Below are positions 1 through 7,102 of a stretch of DNA of 64,000 nt, in pieces. Origin of the DNA: Alphaproteobacteria bacterium (GTDB lineage Bacteria; Pseudomonadota; Alphaproteobacteria; Micropepsales; Micropepsaceae); assembly GCA_024236055.1 (NCBI GenBank), contig JACKLF010000001.1:310001-374000 (forward strand), read 5' to 3'. Below the pieces are notes generated by a model. The model searched no databases and had not been told where the DNA came from. It saw nothing but the letters and a program-made list of their open reading frames with translations. The position numbers and the translations under genes are program-made. Position 1 is the first letter of the stretch, and each line of letters begins with the position of its first letter.

Positions 1-1159
1 GCAGCACGCGATAGCCGCGCGGCGTTGCCGCCCGGAACAGGTCCAGGTCCAGGCTGGCGGCCAGGGTGCTGGGCGGGGTGTCCTTGTCCAGCGCCCGGGC
101 CAGGTCGGCGACATAGCGGTCGGCCAGCACCAGCTTGTTGGCGCTGGCCAGCAGCGCCTGCACCGTGCGGTCGCCCGGTGCCGCGGCCAGGGCCGCATCG
201 ACCGCCGCCAGAAGATCGGCGGCCTCGGTCTCATGCACCCGCGGGCTGGTATGGGCGCGCCGCGACCGCAGCGCCAGGGTCAGCCCGTCCACGTCGTCAG
301 CCATGTCATGGACAAAGCGGTTCAGCCGCCACATCAGGTCGCGATGGGGCGCCCGGCGCAGATATTCGATGTCGGCGTCCGACGACAGCACGGTTTCGAA
401 GGCGTCCAGCAGCGCCACCAGCGTGTCGATCCGCTTCAACTGAAGCCGGTGGCTGCGCCGCGCGAACAGGCTGTCGCGCGCCGCCTGCATCCGGTCGACC
501 AGGGTGGCATGGGCGTCGATCAGCGCGCGGAAGGCGCCGGGCCCCTCGGCGTCGGGATTGTAGAGCGCGGCCTTGGCGCGCAGATAGCCGGAGAAGGCGC
601 GCATCGCCTCGGCCAGCAAAAGACGGCGCCCGCGATCGTCGAACACCCAGGCCACCGTCACCGCATAGGTGGTGTAGATCAGCGCCCCGCAGACGAACAG
701 CAGCAGGTGATCGGCCGCCGCCGACACGGTGGTGAAATGCTCGCCCATGGTCAGCACGAAGGCCAGCACGCAGGTCATCGCCAGGCTGAGCACCCAGCGG
801 CCATAGGCGCTGATCAGCCCCGTCCACAGGCCGGTAAAGGCCGTCACGGCGATGAAGGCGGGCAGCGAGAAGGTGGAAAAGGCCGACAGGGCGGTGAAGA
901 CGCAGGCACAGGTGAAGGCCATGCCCATGATCCACAGCTTCTGGCTCAGCGGATCGTTGCGATCGCTGATCGACACGCACAGCGCGCCCATGCCCGCCGA
1001 TATCGCCGCCGAAAAGCCCAGCGTGCCTGCCGCCAGCCCGGTCAGGCCCACGCCGATCGCCACCGACAGTCCGTTTTCGATATGGGCGCGGAACACCGCC
1101 AGGCCCAGCGAACGCGACAGGCTGACGGATCGGGTAAGGGTGGGCGCGGGGGATGCCAT
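1..1159 (-). CDS. FUSC-family inner-membrane transporter-like protein (C-terminus beyond the window)
   Basis: The minus strand is open from an ATG at 1159 to the window edge, about 386 codons, so the C-terminus is missing. Residues about 20-165 form closely spaced hydrophobic segments containing a Gly/Ala-rich stretch (IENGLSVAIGVGLTGLAAG). A long charged, mainly helical cytoplasmic part follows, rich in Arg and Asp. This layout is typical of FUSC / aromatic acid exporter (YccS/AaeB-like) proteins, and the family call rests on that layout. The substrate cannot be inferred. It is divergent from the acylphosphatase gene, with 59 bp between the two starts. Confidence 0.7.
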   Translation of the reverse strand, partial: MASPAPTLTRSVSLSRSLGLAVFRAHIENGLSVAIGVGLTGLAAGTLGFSAAISAGMGALCVSISDRNDPLSQKLWIMGMAFTCACVFTALSAFSTFSLPAFIAVTAFTGLWTGLISAYGRWVLSLAMTCVLAFVLTMGEHFTTVSAAADHLLLFVCGALIYTTYAVTVAWVFDDRGRRLLLAEAMRAFSGYLRAKAALYNPDAEGPGAFRALIDAHATLVDRMQAARDSLFARRSHRLQLKRIDTLVALLDAFETVLSSDADIEYLRRAPHRDLMWRLNRFVHDMADDVDGLTLALRSRRAHTSPRVHETEAADLLAAVDAALAAAPGDRTVQALLASANKLVLADRYVADLARALDKDTPPSTLAASLDLDLFRAATPRGYRVL

Positions 1160-1218
1160 CTTGTCTGCCGTGACTAGCGCATTATGTTAGGAACAAGCCA
1201 GTCACCCACCACAGGAGC

Positions 1219-1512
1219 ATGATCTTGACCGAGGATATTACGTCGCTGCGGGTCCAGGTGCATGGCTTTGTGCAGGGCGTGGGCTTTCGCGATTATCTGA
1301 TTATTTCGGCCCAGCAGCAGATGCTGGACGGCTGGGTGCGAAACCGCGCCGATGGTACGGTGGAGGCGCTGGTCAGCGGCCCGACCAAGGCGGTGGAGGC
1401 ATTCGTGTCCAGCGCCACGCGCGGCCCCGCCGGCGCCCGGGTAAGCGCCGTGGACCTGCACAACAGCGAGCCACCGGCGGAAAAAGGTTTCCACCGGCGC
1501 CCCTCGCTTTAG
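1219..1512 (+). CDS. acyP: Acylphosphatase
   Basis: A cytosolic enzyme of 97 aa, the usual family size, that hydrolyses acyl phosphates. The signature VQGVGFRDY is at residues 18-26 with catalytic Arg24, and the second signature GWVRNRADGTVEALVSG contains catalytic Asn42. Choice of start: the Shine-Dalgarno AGGAG at 1213-1217 leaves only one base before the ATG at 1219, but a good 7 bases before an in-frame TTG at 1225. Translation may therefore begin at TTG 1225, two codons later. The gene converges on the membrane-protein gene that follows, overlapping it by 4 bases at the stops. Confidence 0.93.
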   Translation: MILTEDITSLRVQVHGFVQGVGFRDYLIISAQQQMLDGWVRNRADGTVEALVSGPTKAVEAFVSSATRGPAGARVSAVDLHNSEPPAEKGFHRRPSL

Positions 1513-1898
1513 GCCATGGCTCGCCGGAATTCCCGCGCCGCCGAAATCGCGAACACGATCAGCCCGGCCAGCGACATAAGCTCGCCAACCATCAGCGCCG
1601 GAATATAGGCCGGGTCGTTGCCCCCGATCAGGAACAGCGCCAGCGTGGGGATCAGCACCACCACGCCGCCGGCCGACAGGTAGAAATTGGCCCAGGCCAG
1701 CTTCGCCGACATCGTCTGGCGCGTCAGCGCATAGAAGGTGCCGTAGATCGACAGCGTCACCCAGCCCAGCAGGTTGAGATGGGCATGCGCCGGCGTGGTG
1801 GTCATGTTTTCGGAGGCGCCCATATGGATGCCCCACAGCATGCCCAGGAACAGGCAAATTGCGGCGGTGAAAAAGAAAGCGGCAGATACGCGTGGCAT
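1509..1898 (-). CDS. Small four-helix membrane protein resembling heme-copper oxidase subunit I
   Basis: 129 aa with four predicted membrane helices, at about residues 5-25, 42-62, 70-90 and 100-120. Helix 2 contains HAHLNLLGWVTLSIYGTFY, with two His in a pattern seen in stand-alone relatives of cbb3-type cytochrome oxidase subunit I (CcoN). No full oxidase subunit is present, and the six-histidine metal set of a real catalytic subunit is absent, so it is unlikely to be a complete oxidase. The function is unknown. It is on the same strand as lipB, about 60 bp from the lipB stop. Confidence 0.7.
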   Translation of the reverse strand: MPRVSAAFFFTAAICLFLGMLWGIHMGASENMTTTPAHAHLNLLGWVTLSIYGTFYALTRQTMSAKLAWANFYLSAGGVVVLIPTLALFLIGGNDPAYIPALMVGELMSLAGLIVFAISAAREFRRAMA

Positions 1899-1962
1899 GT
1901 CAGACCCCCGTTATTATGTTCAGCCCAATGTCGTTTGACGAAAATTCCACTGACAAATGCGT

Positions 1963-2667
1963 CTATCCGAAAACCTTCTCAAATGAACGGCGCAGCGCCG
2001 CGTCGACATCGTCCATCGTCGTCTTGATGCCAAGGTCGGCCAGGCTGGTGACGCCATGCTGCGAGACCCCGCACGGCACGATGCCCGAAAAATGCGACAG
2101 ATCGGGATCGACGTTCAGCGACACGCCGTGAAACGTCACCCATCGTTTTATGCGAACCCCCAGGGCGGCGATCTTGTCCTCTTTCAGGCCGCGCTGCACC
2201 CAGATTCCCACCCGGCCGTCGCGCCGCTCGCCCTTCACCCCGAACTGGTCCAGCGCTCCGATCAGCCAGTCCTCCAGGTCGTGCACATAGGCGCGCACGT
2301 CCGGCCGCCGCTGCTTCAGATCCAGCATGACATAGCCGATGCGCTGGCCCGGCCCGTGATAGGTGAACTGGCCGCCGCGCCCGGTGCGATAGACCGGAAA
2401 GCGCGCGTCCAGAAGATCGGCGTCCTGCGCGCTGGTCCCGGCGGTATAGATGGGCGGATGCTCCAGCAGCCACACTGACTCATTGGCCTGTCCGGCGGCG
2501 ATGGCGGCGGCGCGCGCCTCCATCACGGCGACGGCGTCAGGATAGGCCACCGGCTCGCGGCTGGTGACCCATTCGACCCCGTCCTGGACAGATGATTTGC
2601 GTGCCGCGTCCAAATTAAGTTTTCCGAAACCATAATCGGCCACCCTGACCGGACTCACGCCGGTCAA
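1963..2667 (-). CDS. lipB: Octanoyl-[acyl-carrier-protein]-protein N-octanoyltransferase
   Basis: LipB moves the octanoyl group from acyl carrier protein to the lipoyl domains of 2-oxoacid dehydrogenases, the first step of endogenous lipoate synthesis. Conserved blocks are GRGGQFTYHGPGQRIGY (about residues 96-112), KIAALGVRI with the conserved Lys165, and SGIVPCGV with the acyl-thioester Cys199. The protein has 234 aa. About 35 N-terminal residues precede the usual family start, so a start downstream of 2667 is possible. It is divergent from the FliN-like gene, with 30 bp between starts. LipA is not in the window. Confidence 0.95.
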   Translation of the reverse strand: MTGVSPVRVADYGFGKLNLDAARKSSVQDGVEWVTSREPVAYPDAVAVMEARAAAIAAGQANESVWLLEHPPIYTAGTSAQDADLLDARFPVYRTGRGGQFTYHGPGQRIGYVMLDLKQRRPDVRAYVHDLEDWLIGALDQFGVKGERRDGRVGIWVQRGLKEDKIAALGVRIKRWVTFHGVSLNVDPDLSHFSGIVPCGVSQHGVTSLADLGIKTTMDDVDAALRRSFEKVFG

Positions 2668-2697
2668 GGGATTGGCCGTAATCTAGGGGCAGGCTGC

Positions 2698-2934
2698 ATG
2701 GCTTCCAATGTCGATAATGTAAAGGTCGAAATCTCGGTGGTCCTGGGCCGGTCGGTCATCCCCATGCACCAGTTGCTGCGGATGGGCCGTGGCGCGGTCA
2801 TCGAGCTGGATTCCCACCAGGACGACCCGGTGCAGATCCTGGCCAACGACAAGCCCGTGGCCCGCGGCGAGATCCAGATCAGCGGCGACAAGATCGCGGT
2901 TTCGGTGGTGGACCTGATCCGGAACTACGAATAA
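2698..2934 (+). CDS. fliN: Small FliN/SpoA-domain protein (flagellar motor switch FliN-like)
   Basis: 78 aa made almost entirely of one SPOA (surface presentation of antigens) domain. The typical core runs VEISVVLGRSVIPMHQLLRMGRG, then VIELDSHQDDPVQILANDKP, VARGEI and KIAVSVVDLIR. In the family this domain forms the C-ring of the flagellar switch. No other flagellar gene is next to it: its neighbours are lipB (divergent) and a siroheme gene. It may serve a dispersed flagellar regulon or have a separate role. The symbol is tentative. Confidence 0.85.
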   Translation: MASNVDNVKVEISVVLGRSVIPMHQLLRMGRGAVIELDSHQDDPVQILANDKPVARGEIQISGDKIAVSVVDLIRNYE

Positions 2935-3027
2935 CACACAATATTTTCGTAGTTTATTTTATTCCCCACCCAATTCTTGCATTTTAGGGCGCAAGCGCAT
3001 ACGTCTCCCCGACGTCAAGAGGCGCCC

Positions 3028-3531
3028 ATGCTCCCGCTCGTTCTCAACCCCCAGCATATCAAGGCCGGCCTTGTGGGCCGTGGGGCTGCGCGCGACCGCC
3101 GGGCGGCCCTCCTGGCCGAGGCGGGGGTGGACGCGGTCATTCTGCCCGATGACGCCCCAGACGACGCCCTGAAGCCTCTGACGGTCCTGTTCGTGGCCGG
3201 TCTGGGCGAGGGGGAATCCCGCCAGCTGGCCGGGCGCGCCCGGGCCCTGGGGGTGCTGGTCAATGTCGAGGACGTCCTGCCCCTCTGCGATTTTCATGTT
3301 CCGGCGCTGGTGCGCCGGGGCGACCTGCTGCTGACCGCCTCGACCGGGGGGCAGGTGCCGGGGCTGGCCCGCGCCCTGCGCGAGGTTCTGGCCGAACAGT
3401 TCGGCCCCGAATGGACCGGCCGGCTGAAGGAACTGAGCATGGCCCGCGCCCGCTGGCGCTCCGAGGGCCTGTCCACCGGCCAGGTGTCCGAGAATGTGCG
3501 CGAGCTGCTCGCGCGGATGGGATGGTTATGA
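3028..3531 (+). CDS. Siroheme synthase N-terminal domain protein (precorrin-2 dehydrogenase type)
   Basis: A stand-alone homologue of the N-terminal part of CysG/Met8 (precorrin-2 dehydrogenase / sirohydrochlorin ferrochelatase), which supplies siroheme to sulfite reductase. The start ATG at 3028 has AAGAGG 7 bases upstream, giving 167 aa; an earlier in-frame ATG at 2977 lacks a comparable site. Visible blocks are an N-terminal nucleotide-binding region (GLVGRGAARDRRAALLAEAG) and VNVEDVLPLCDFHVPALVRR followed by LLLTASTGG, the family signature. The uroporphyrinogen methyltransferase half is absent. The stop overlaps the start of cysH as ATGA, so the two are probably translationally coupled in sulfate assimilation. 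Confidence 0.88.
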   Translation: MLPLVLNPQHIKAGLVGRGAARDRRAALLAEAGVDAVILPDDAPDDALKPLTVLFVAGLGEGESRQLAGRARALGVLVNVEDVLPLCDFHVPALVRRGDLLLTASTGGQVPGLARALREVLAEQFGPEWTGRLKELSMARARWRSEGLSTGQVSENVRELLARMGWL

Positions 3532-4346
3532 GTTCTGTCAACGAGGCTGCCGCCAAGTCGGCAACCGTCAGCAAGGTCTCCGTGATCGATGCCGCGCGCG
3601 GGGTGATGCCGCGCGCCATGGACCGCGCCGGCGGCCAGCCCGACGCGCAGCAGGCCGCCCGGCTTGCCGCCCTGTCCGCGAAGGCCGATGGCCTGAACGC
3701 CCAGCAGATCATCGAACTGGCCCTGACCGGCGAGATGGCCGGCCAGACGGCGGTGGTGTCGTCCTTTGGCGCGGAATCGGCGGTGCTGCTGCACATGGTG
3801 GCGTCGGTCGATCCCAACACCCCGATCCTGTTCCTCAACACCGGCAAGCTGTTCGGCGAGACGCTGCGCTACCGCGACCGGCTGCAGGACATTCTGGGCC
3901 TGGGCGACGTGCGTTCGCTGTCGCCCTCGCTGGAGGCGCGCCAGGCCGCCGATCCCGAAGGCACGCTGTGGTCGCGCGACACCGACGCCTGCTGCAACTT
4001 CCGCAAGGTGGTGCCGCTGGCCCGCGCCCTGGCGCCCTTTGCCGCCCAGATCACCGGCCGCAAGCGCTTCCAGACCCGCGAGCGCGCCGCCATGCAGCCG
4101 GTCGAATTCCATGACGGCCGCCTGCGCTTCAATCCCTTGTGGCAGTGGAGCCTGGAACAGCTGGAAGCCTATATGACGGCCCACAAGCTGCCCCGCCACC
4201 CGCTGGTGGAGGACGGCTATCCCTCCATCGGCTGCATGCCCTGCACCCGCCGGGTCCAGGCGGGCGAGGATTACCGGGCAGGGCGCTGGTCCGGCCTGGA
4301 CAAGGACGAGTGTGGCATCCACCTCACCGACGGCGGCGGCATCTGA
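3528..4346 (+). CDS. cysH: Adenylyl-sulfate (APS) / phosphoadenylyl-sulfate reductase
   Basis: Reduces activated sulfate to sulfite in assimilatory sulfate reduction. Start at ATG 3528, overlapping the previous stop by 4 bases, gives 272 aa. A PP-loop motif SSFGAES is at residues 78-84. The pair Cys155-Cys156 (ACCNFRK) and Cys236-x2-Cys239 (GCMPCTRR) form the four-cysteine pattern that binds a [4Fe-4S] cluster in the APS-reductase branch; PAPS-only enzymes lack it. The C-terminal ECGIH provides the reactive Cys262. By known family rules APS is the likely substrate. CysI and the transporter genes are not in this window. Confidence 0.93.
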   Translation: MSSVNEAAAKSATVSKVSVIDAARGVMPRAMDRAGGQPDAQQAARLAALSAKADGLNAQQIIELALTGEMAGQTAVVSSFGAESAVLLHMVASVDPNTPILFLNTGKLFGETLRYRDRLQDILGLGDVRSLSPSLEARQAADPEGTLWSRDTDACCNFRKVVPLARALAPFAAQITGRKRFQTRERAAMQPVEFHDGRLRFNPLWQWSLEQLEAYMTAHKLPRHPLVEDGYPSIGCMPCTRRVQAGEDYRAGRWSGLDKDECGIHLTDGGGI

Positions 4347-4427
4347 CGGGCGCTTTTGCCCGCTCTTGTCTTGCCCTGCGGGGGTTGCTAAACCCCCCGG
4401 CCTGCCGGGAAATTCCCATCGGACTGT

Positions 4428-4511
4428 GCGGTCGTGGCGGAATGGTAGACGCACTACCTTGAGGTGGTAGCGGGGCAACCCGTGGAAGTTCGAGTCTTCT
4501 CGACCGCACCA
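4428..4511 (+). tRNA. tRNA-Leu (anticodon GAG)
   Basis: The acceptor stem GCGGTCG (4428-4434) pairs with CGACCGC (4501-4507), followed by discriminator A and an encoded CCA (4509-4511). The anticodon arm is CTACC-TTGAGGT-GGTAG with anticodon GAG. There is a long variable region (CGGGGCAACCCG), as expected for a class II leucine tRNA, and a T arm with GTTCGAGTC. The total is 84 nt. Confidence 0.95.
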
Positions 4512-4541
4512 TTCGATTACCCTCGCCAGGCGAGGGCAATC

Positions 4542-4610
4542 GAATGCCAAGCGCGCCCGCGCGACAGCGCCTCAAGGGCGCGCGCGGCAGGCGAAATCAC
4601 CGACAGGGAA
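4542..4610 (+). repeat. 69-bp structured repeat, copy 1
   Basis: This 69-bp unit is repeated at 4660-4728 with about nine mismatches and no gaps. It holds a perfect 8-bp inverted repeat, GCGCGCCC with GGGCGCGC, around a loop of about 17 bases. A conserved tail GGCAGGCGAAATCACCGAC follows. The unit starts GAATGCCAAG. It lies 30 bp after tRNA-Leu. Confidence 0.8.
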
Positions 4611-4659
4611 ATTCAAGCTGAAGATATTCGGTTCGCAAAAGACTGAGGGCGCGCATTGT

Positions 4660-4728
4660 GAATGCCAAGGCCGCCCGCGCGCCAGCGTCTTAAGGGCGGC
4701 CGCGGCAGGCGAAATCACCGACCCGGAA
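4660..4728 (+). repeat. 69-bp structured repeat, copy 2
   Basis: Second copy of the unit at 4542. Its inverted repeat is GGCCGCCC with GGGCGGCC, again 8 of 8 paired, although both arms differ from copy 1. The rest of 4512-4873 has no supported gene. A weak hairpin (CCGCT-CTGCA-AGCGG) lies around 4770-4790 and may be a third, decayed unit. Confidence 0.8.
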
Positions 4729-4873
4729 GATCATCGTAAGGATGTCCAGCGCGCTCTCGCCTTCAGCCGCTCTGCAAGCGGAATCGCTGATCGCCAGATT
4801 TGGCCGTTTGCCGCCGCAAGAGCTATAGCAGTGCGTGACATACAATCTGCTGTTCGTCTTTGGAGGCAAAACG

Positions 4874-5362
4874 ATGCCGGTCGTGCAAAGTCATTGGCCA
4901 TCTCACAGACGGTTCATCGCTGGTGTTTTGGTCGCAACGCTTGTTACGTTTCCGGTCATTCATATCTGGCTGATGTACGAACAGCACGTGTCCAGCAAAC
5001 ACGCAGCCAACGTTTTTCTGCTGTTGGAGACAACAGTTCTCGCGCTGCTCGCAATGGCCGCATTCGGTGTAGCTTTTACGATCACGGAAAGATTGGGAGA
5101 GGCAATGCATTTGTTCTGGGTTTGGAAAGCGCTGATTGCCCCGGTTATTCCGCCCCTGTTTGCCAGCCTGTTTTTCTCGGCCGTTGCTCTGCCCGATTTT
5201 CTGGCGCTGTGGCATGGGCCGCGCGGGATCGGCGCAAGTCATATATTGAATTTCGTCATGTTCGGACTCTACGTCGCATTCCAGGCCGCCGTTGTGATCC
5301 TACCCGGCGGGTTGTTGGGCGGCATCGTGTTCTTCCGTCCTGCCAAAGGCGGTCGGGCCTGA
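4874..5362 (+). CDS. Hypothetical membrane protein, four helices
   Basis: 162 aa from the ATG at 4874, chosen because GGAGG lies 7 bases upstream; an in-frame ATG 39 bases earlier lacks such a site. Four hydrophobic segments are visible, at about residues 15-35, 45-70, 80-105 and 130-150, with short charged loops and a basic C-terminal tail (FFRPAKGGRA). I do not recognise the family. Its codon use is less GC-biased than its neighbours. It is followed by a minus-strand gene whose terminator lies between the two stops. Confidence 0.6.
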   Translation: MPVVQSHWPSHRRFIAGVLVATLVTFPVIHIWLMYEQHVSSKHAANVFLLLETTVLALLAMAAFGVAFTITERLGEAMHLFWVWKALIAPVIPPLFASLFFSAVALPDFLALWHGPRGIGASHILNFVMFGLYVAFQAAVVILPGGLLGGIVFFRPAKGGRA

Positions 5363-5384
5363 GCGGTAAAGCGTACCTGCGGGT

Positions 5385-5422
5385 ACAAAAAACGCCGGCC
5401 CGCACGCATGCGCGGACCGGCG
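5385..5422 (-). terminator. Rho-independent terminator for the gene ending at 5443
   Basis: An 11-bp stem, CGCCGGCCCGC (5393-5403) with GCGGACCGGCG (5412-5422), has one mismatch and a loop of 8 bases. Read on the minus strand it is followed by six T (A5387-A5392 on the plus strand). Confidence 0.8.
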
Positions 5423-5442
5423 CTCTGTGATGGATTGCGCGG

Positions 5443-5718
5443 TTACTGCGACTGGCTGGGCGTGGCCGCGCCGGCTGCCGCGGTGCCGGCGGCCGCCGTC
5501 TTGTTCTGTGCGGCCTTGGCTTCCTGCTGCGCTTTCAGTTCGGCCTCATACTGCGCCTGGGCTTCCGCCTCGGCCTTGCGCATCGCGGCGCGTTCGGCAC
5601 GGCGCGCGGCTGCCGCTTCGGCTTCCTGCTGATGGATGTTCTGGGCAAGGGCGGGCGCAACCGTGCCCGCAACCATCGTGAATGCCAAAGCCATGCATAT
5701 CTTACGATTGATGATCAT
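5443..5718 (-). CDS. Small secreted Ala/Glu/Gln-rich coiled-coil protein
   Basis: 91 aa from the ATG at 5718, which has an A/G-rich Shine-Dalgarno (AGGGGGAG) just upstream; longer in-frame extensions look non-coding. Residues 1-25 are a classic signal peptide, MIINRKICMALAFTMVAG and then APALA before Q. The mature part is a highly charged helix of about 50 residues rich in Ala, Glu, Arg and Gln (AEAQAQYEAELKAQQEAKAA), then a low-complexity Ala/Thr tail. I recognise no family. A strong terminator 20 bp downstream implies a separately expressed mRNA. Confidence 0.65.
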   Translation of the reverse strand: MIINRKICMALAFTMVAGTVAPALAQNIHQQEAEAAAARRAERAAMRKAEAEAQAQYEAELKAQQEAKAAQNKTAAAGTAAAGAATPSQSQ

Positions 5719-5817
5719 TTTCTCCCCCTGAGAAGCGACCGGTTTCGTGATTGTGGAGTTGCTCCATCCACCGATCTTTGGATTGTGTTTCCGGCTCCAC
5801 CCGGATATGCGCTCCCT

Positions 5818-6249
5818 ATGGCACTTCATTTGATCAAGCTGTGCGTCGGGTGCGATAGCATTGCCGAACTTGCCGATTGGCAAAGTTTGCGCCGGAAAGA
5901 ACAGCGCGCCAAGAAAAAAACGCCGGAACTCATGCACATTACGCGCATGACGCCCAAAAGAACGGCAGAACTGCTGGATGGCGGTTCTTTGTACTGGGTT
6001 ATCAAGGGTAATATTGCGGCGCGGCAAAAGCTGCTTGGCTTTCGTGCAGTGCAAAAGAACGGCATCCCGCATTGCGGCCTGATTTATGACAGTGACTTGA
6101 TTCCCGTCGCCCTGCGTCCGCGCCGTCCTTTCCAGGGCTGGCGCTATCTGGAAGAGGCCGACGCGCCGCCGGATCTCAAGCGCGGCAAGGGCGGCGATGA
6201 TCTGCCCGAACATCTGCAACGCGAGCTTGCGGCGCTGGGCCTTCTCTAG
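5818..6249 (+). CDS. DUF1489-family protein
   Basis: 143 aa from the ATG at 5818. The sequence begins MALHLIKLCVGCDSIAELA and contains the conserved blocks TRMTPKRTAELLDGGSLYWV, KGNIAARQKLLGF and GLIYDSDLIPVALRPRRPF, followed by QGWRYL. These are characteristic of the DUF1489 proteins found almost only in Alphaproteobacteria. The function is unknown, and no signal peptide or membrane helix is visible. It converges on panC with a 12-bp gap. Confidence 0.85.
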   Translation: MALHLIKLCVGCDSIAELADWQSLRRKEQRAKKKTPELMHITRMTPKRTAELLDGGSLYWVIKGNIAARQKLLGFRAVQKNGIPHCGLIYDSDLIPVALRPRRPFQGWRYLEEADAPPDLKRGKGGDDLPEHLQRELAALGLL

Positions 6250-6261
6250 CGCAGCGCGTGC

Positions 6262-7095
6262 TTAAACGTTCACCGGCATATTGTCGATCAGCCGCGTGCG
6301 GCCCAGATGGGCGGCGGCCAGAACGCGTGCGGGCCGCGACAGGTCGCGCACCGGCGCCAGGCTTGCGGCATCGCGGATGGCGACATAATCGACCTTGTCG
6401 AATCCCGCATCCAGAAGCGCGGCGCGGCCTTCATCCTCGGCGCCATGCAGGTCGCCGCCGGCGGCGCGCGCGATGACATCTTTCAAAATACGGTTCATCT
6501 GCGCCGCGATCGTCCGTTCGCGCGGATCCAGATAGGCATTGCGCGACGACATGGCCAGCCCGTCCGCCTCGCGCAGGGTCGGCGCGCCGACGATGCGCGT
6601 GACAAGGCCCAGGTCCGCCGCCAGCCGCCGCACCACCAGAAGCTGCTGATAGTCCTTCTCGCCGAACACCGCGACATCGGGCATCGCCGCCAGCAGCAGC
6701 TTGGCGACAACGGTGGCGACACCGGCAAAGAAGTGCGGACGAAAATCGCTTTCCAGGCCCTGCGACGGCCCGCCCACGCTGACTAGGGTGGCAAAGCCCC
6801 GCGGATACATTTCCGCCGGGCTTGGCGCGAAGACGATGTCGGCGCTGCCGTCCAGCCGGGCCATGTCCGCTTCCAGCGTGCGCGGATAGGCGTCGAAATC
6901 CTCGTGCGGCGCGAACTGGGTGGGATTGACGAAAATGGACACCACGGTGCGCGGGGCGTGCCGCGCCGCTTCATGCACCAGCGACAGGTGGCCGTCATGC
7001 AGCGCGCCCATGGTCGGCACCATCGCGATGGGGCCGTCGCGCCACGGCGCCAGCGCCGCGCGAAGCCCGGCCAGCGTGGTCACCAGTTCGGTCAT
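6262..7095 (-). CDS. panC: Pantothenate synthetase (pantoate-beta-alanine ligase)
   Basis: Joins pantoate and beta-alanine using ATP, the last step of vitamin B5 synthesis, in the cytosol. It has 277 aa, normal for the family. The nucleotidyl-transferase HIGH-like motif is in PTMGALHDGHLSLV (residues 27-40). Other family blocks are VSIFVNPTQFAPHEDFDAYPR, FFAGVATVVAKLL, VFGEKDYQQL and the KMSKS-equivalent MSSRNAYLDP. PanB is not in the window. It lies directly downstream of the D,D-carboxypeptidase gene on the same strand (7-bp gap). Confidence 0.97.
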   Translation of the reverse strand: MTELVTTLAGLRAALAPWRDGPIAMVPTMGALHDGHLSLVHEAARHAPRTVVSIFVNPTQFAPHEDFDAYPRTLEADMARLDGSADIVFAPSPAEMYPRGFATLVSVGGPSQGLESDFRPHFFAGVATVVAKLLLAAMPDVAVFGEKDYQQLLVVRRLAADLGLVTRIVGAPTLREADGLAMSSRNAYLDPRERTIAAQMNRILKDVIARAAGGDLHGAEDEGRAALLDAGFDKVDYVAIRDAASLAPVRDLSRPARVLAAAHLGRTRLIDNMPVNV

Positions 7096-7102
7096 GGCTG
7101 TG

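Noticed and set aside
4760..4795. Third copy of the 69-bp repeat
   Set aside because: Only a short hairpin and a loose match to the tail remain. It is mentioned with the repeats but is too weak to list.
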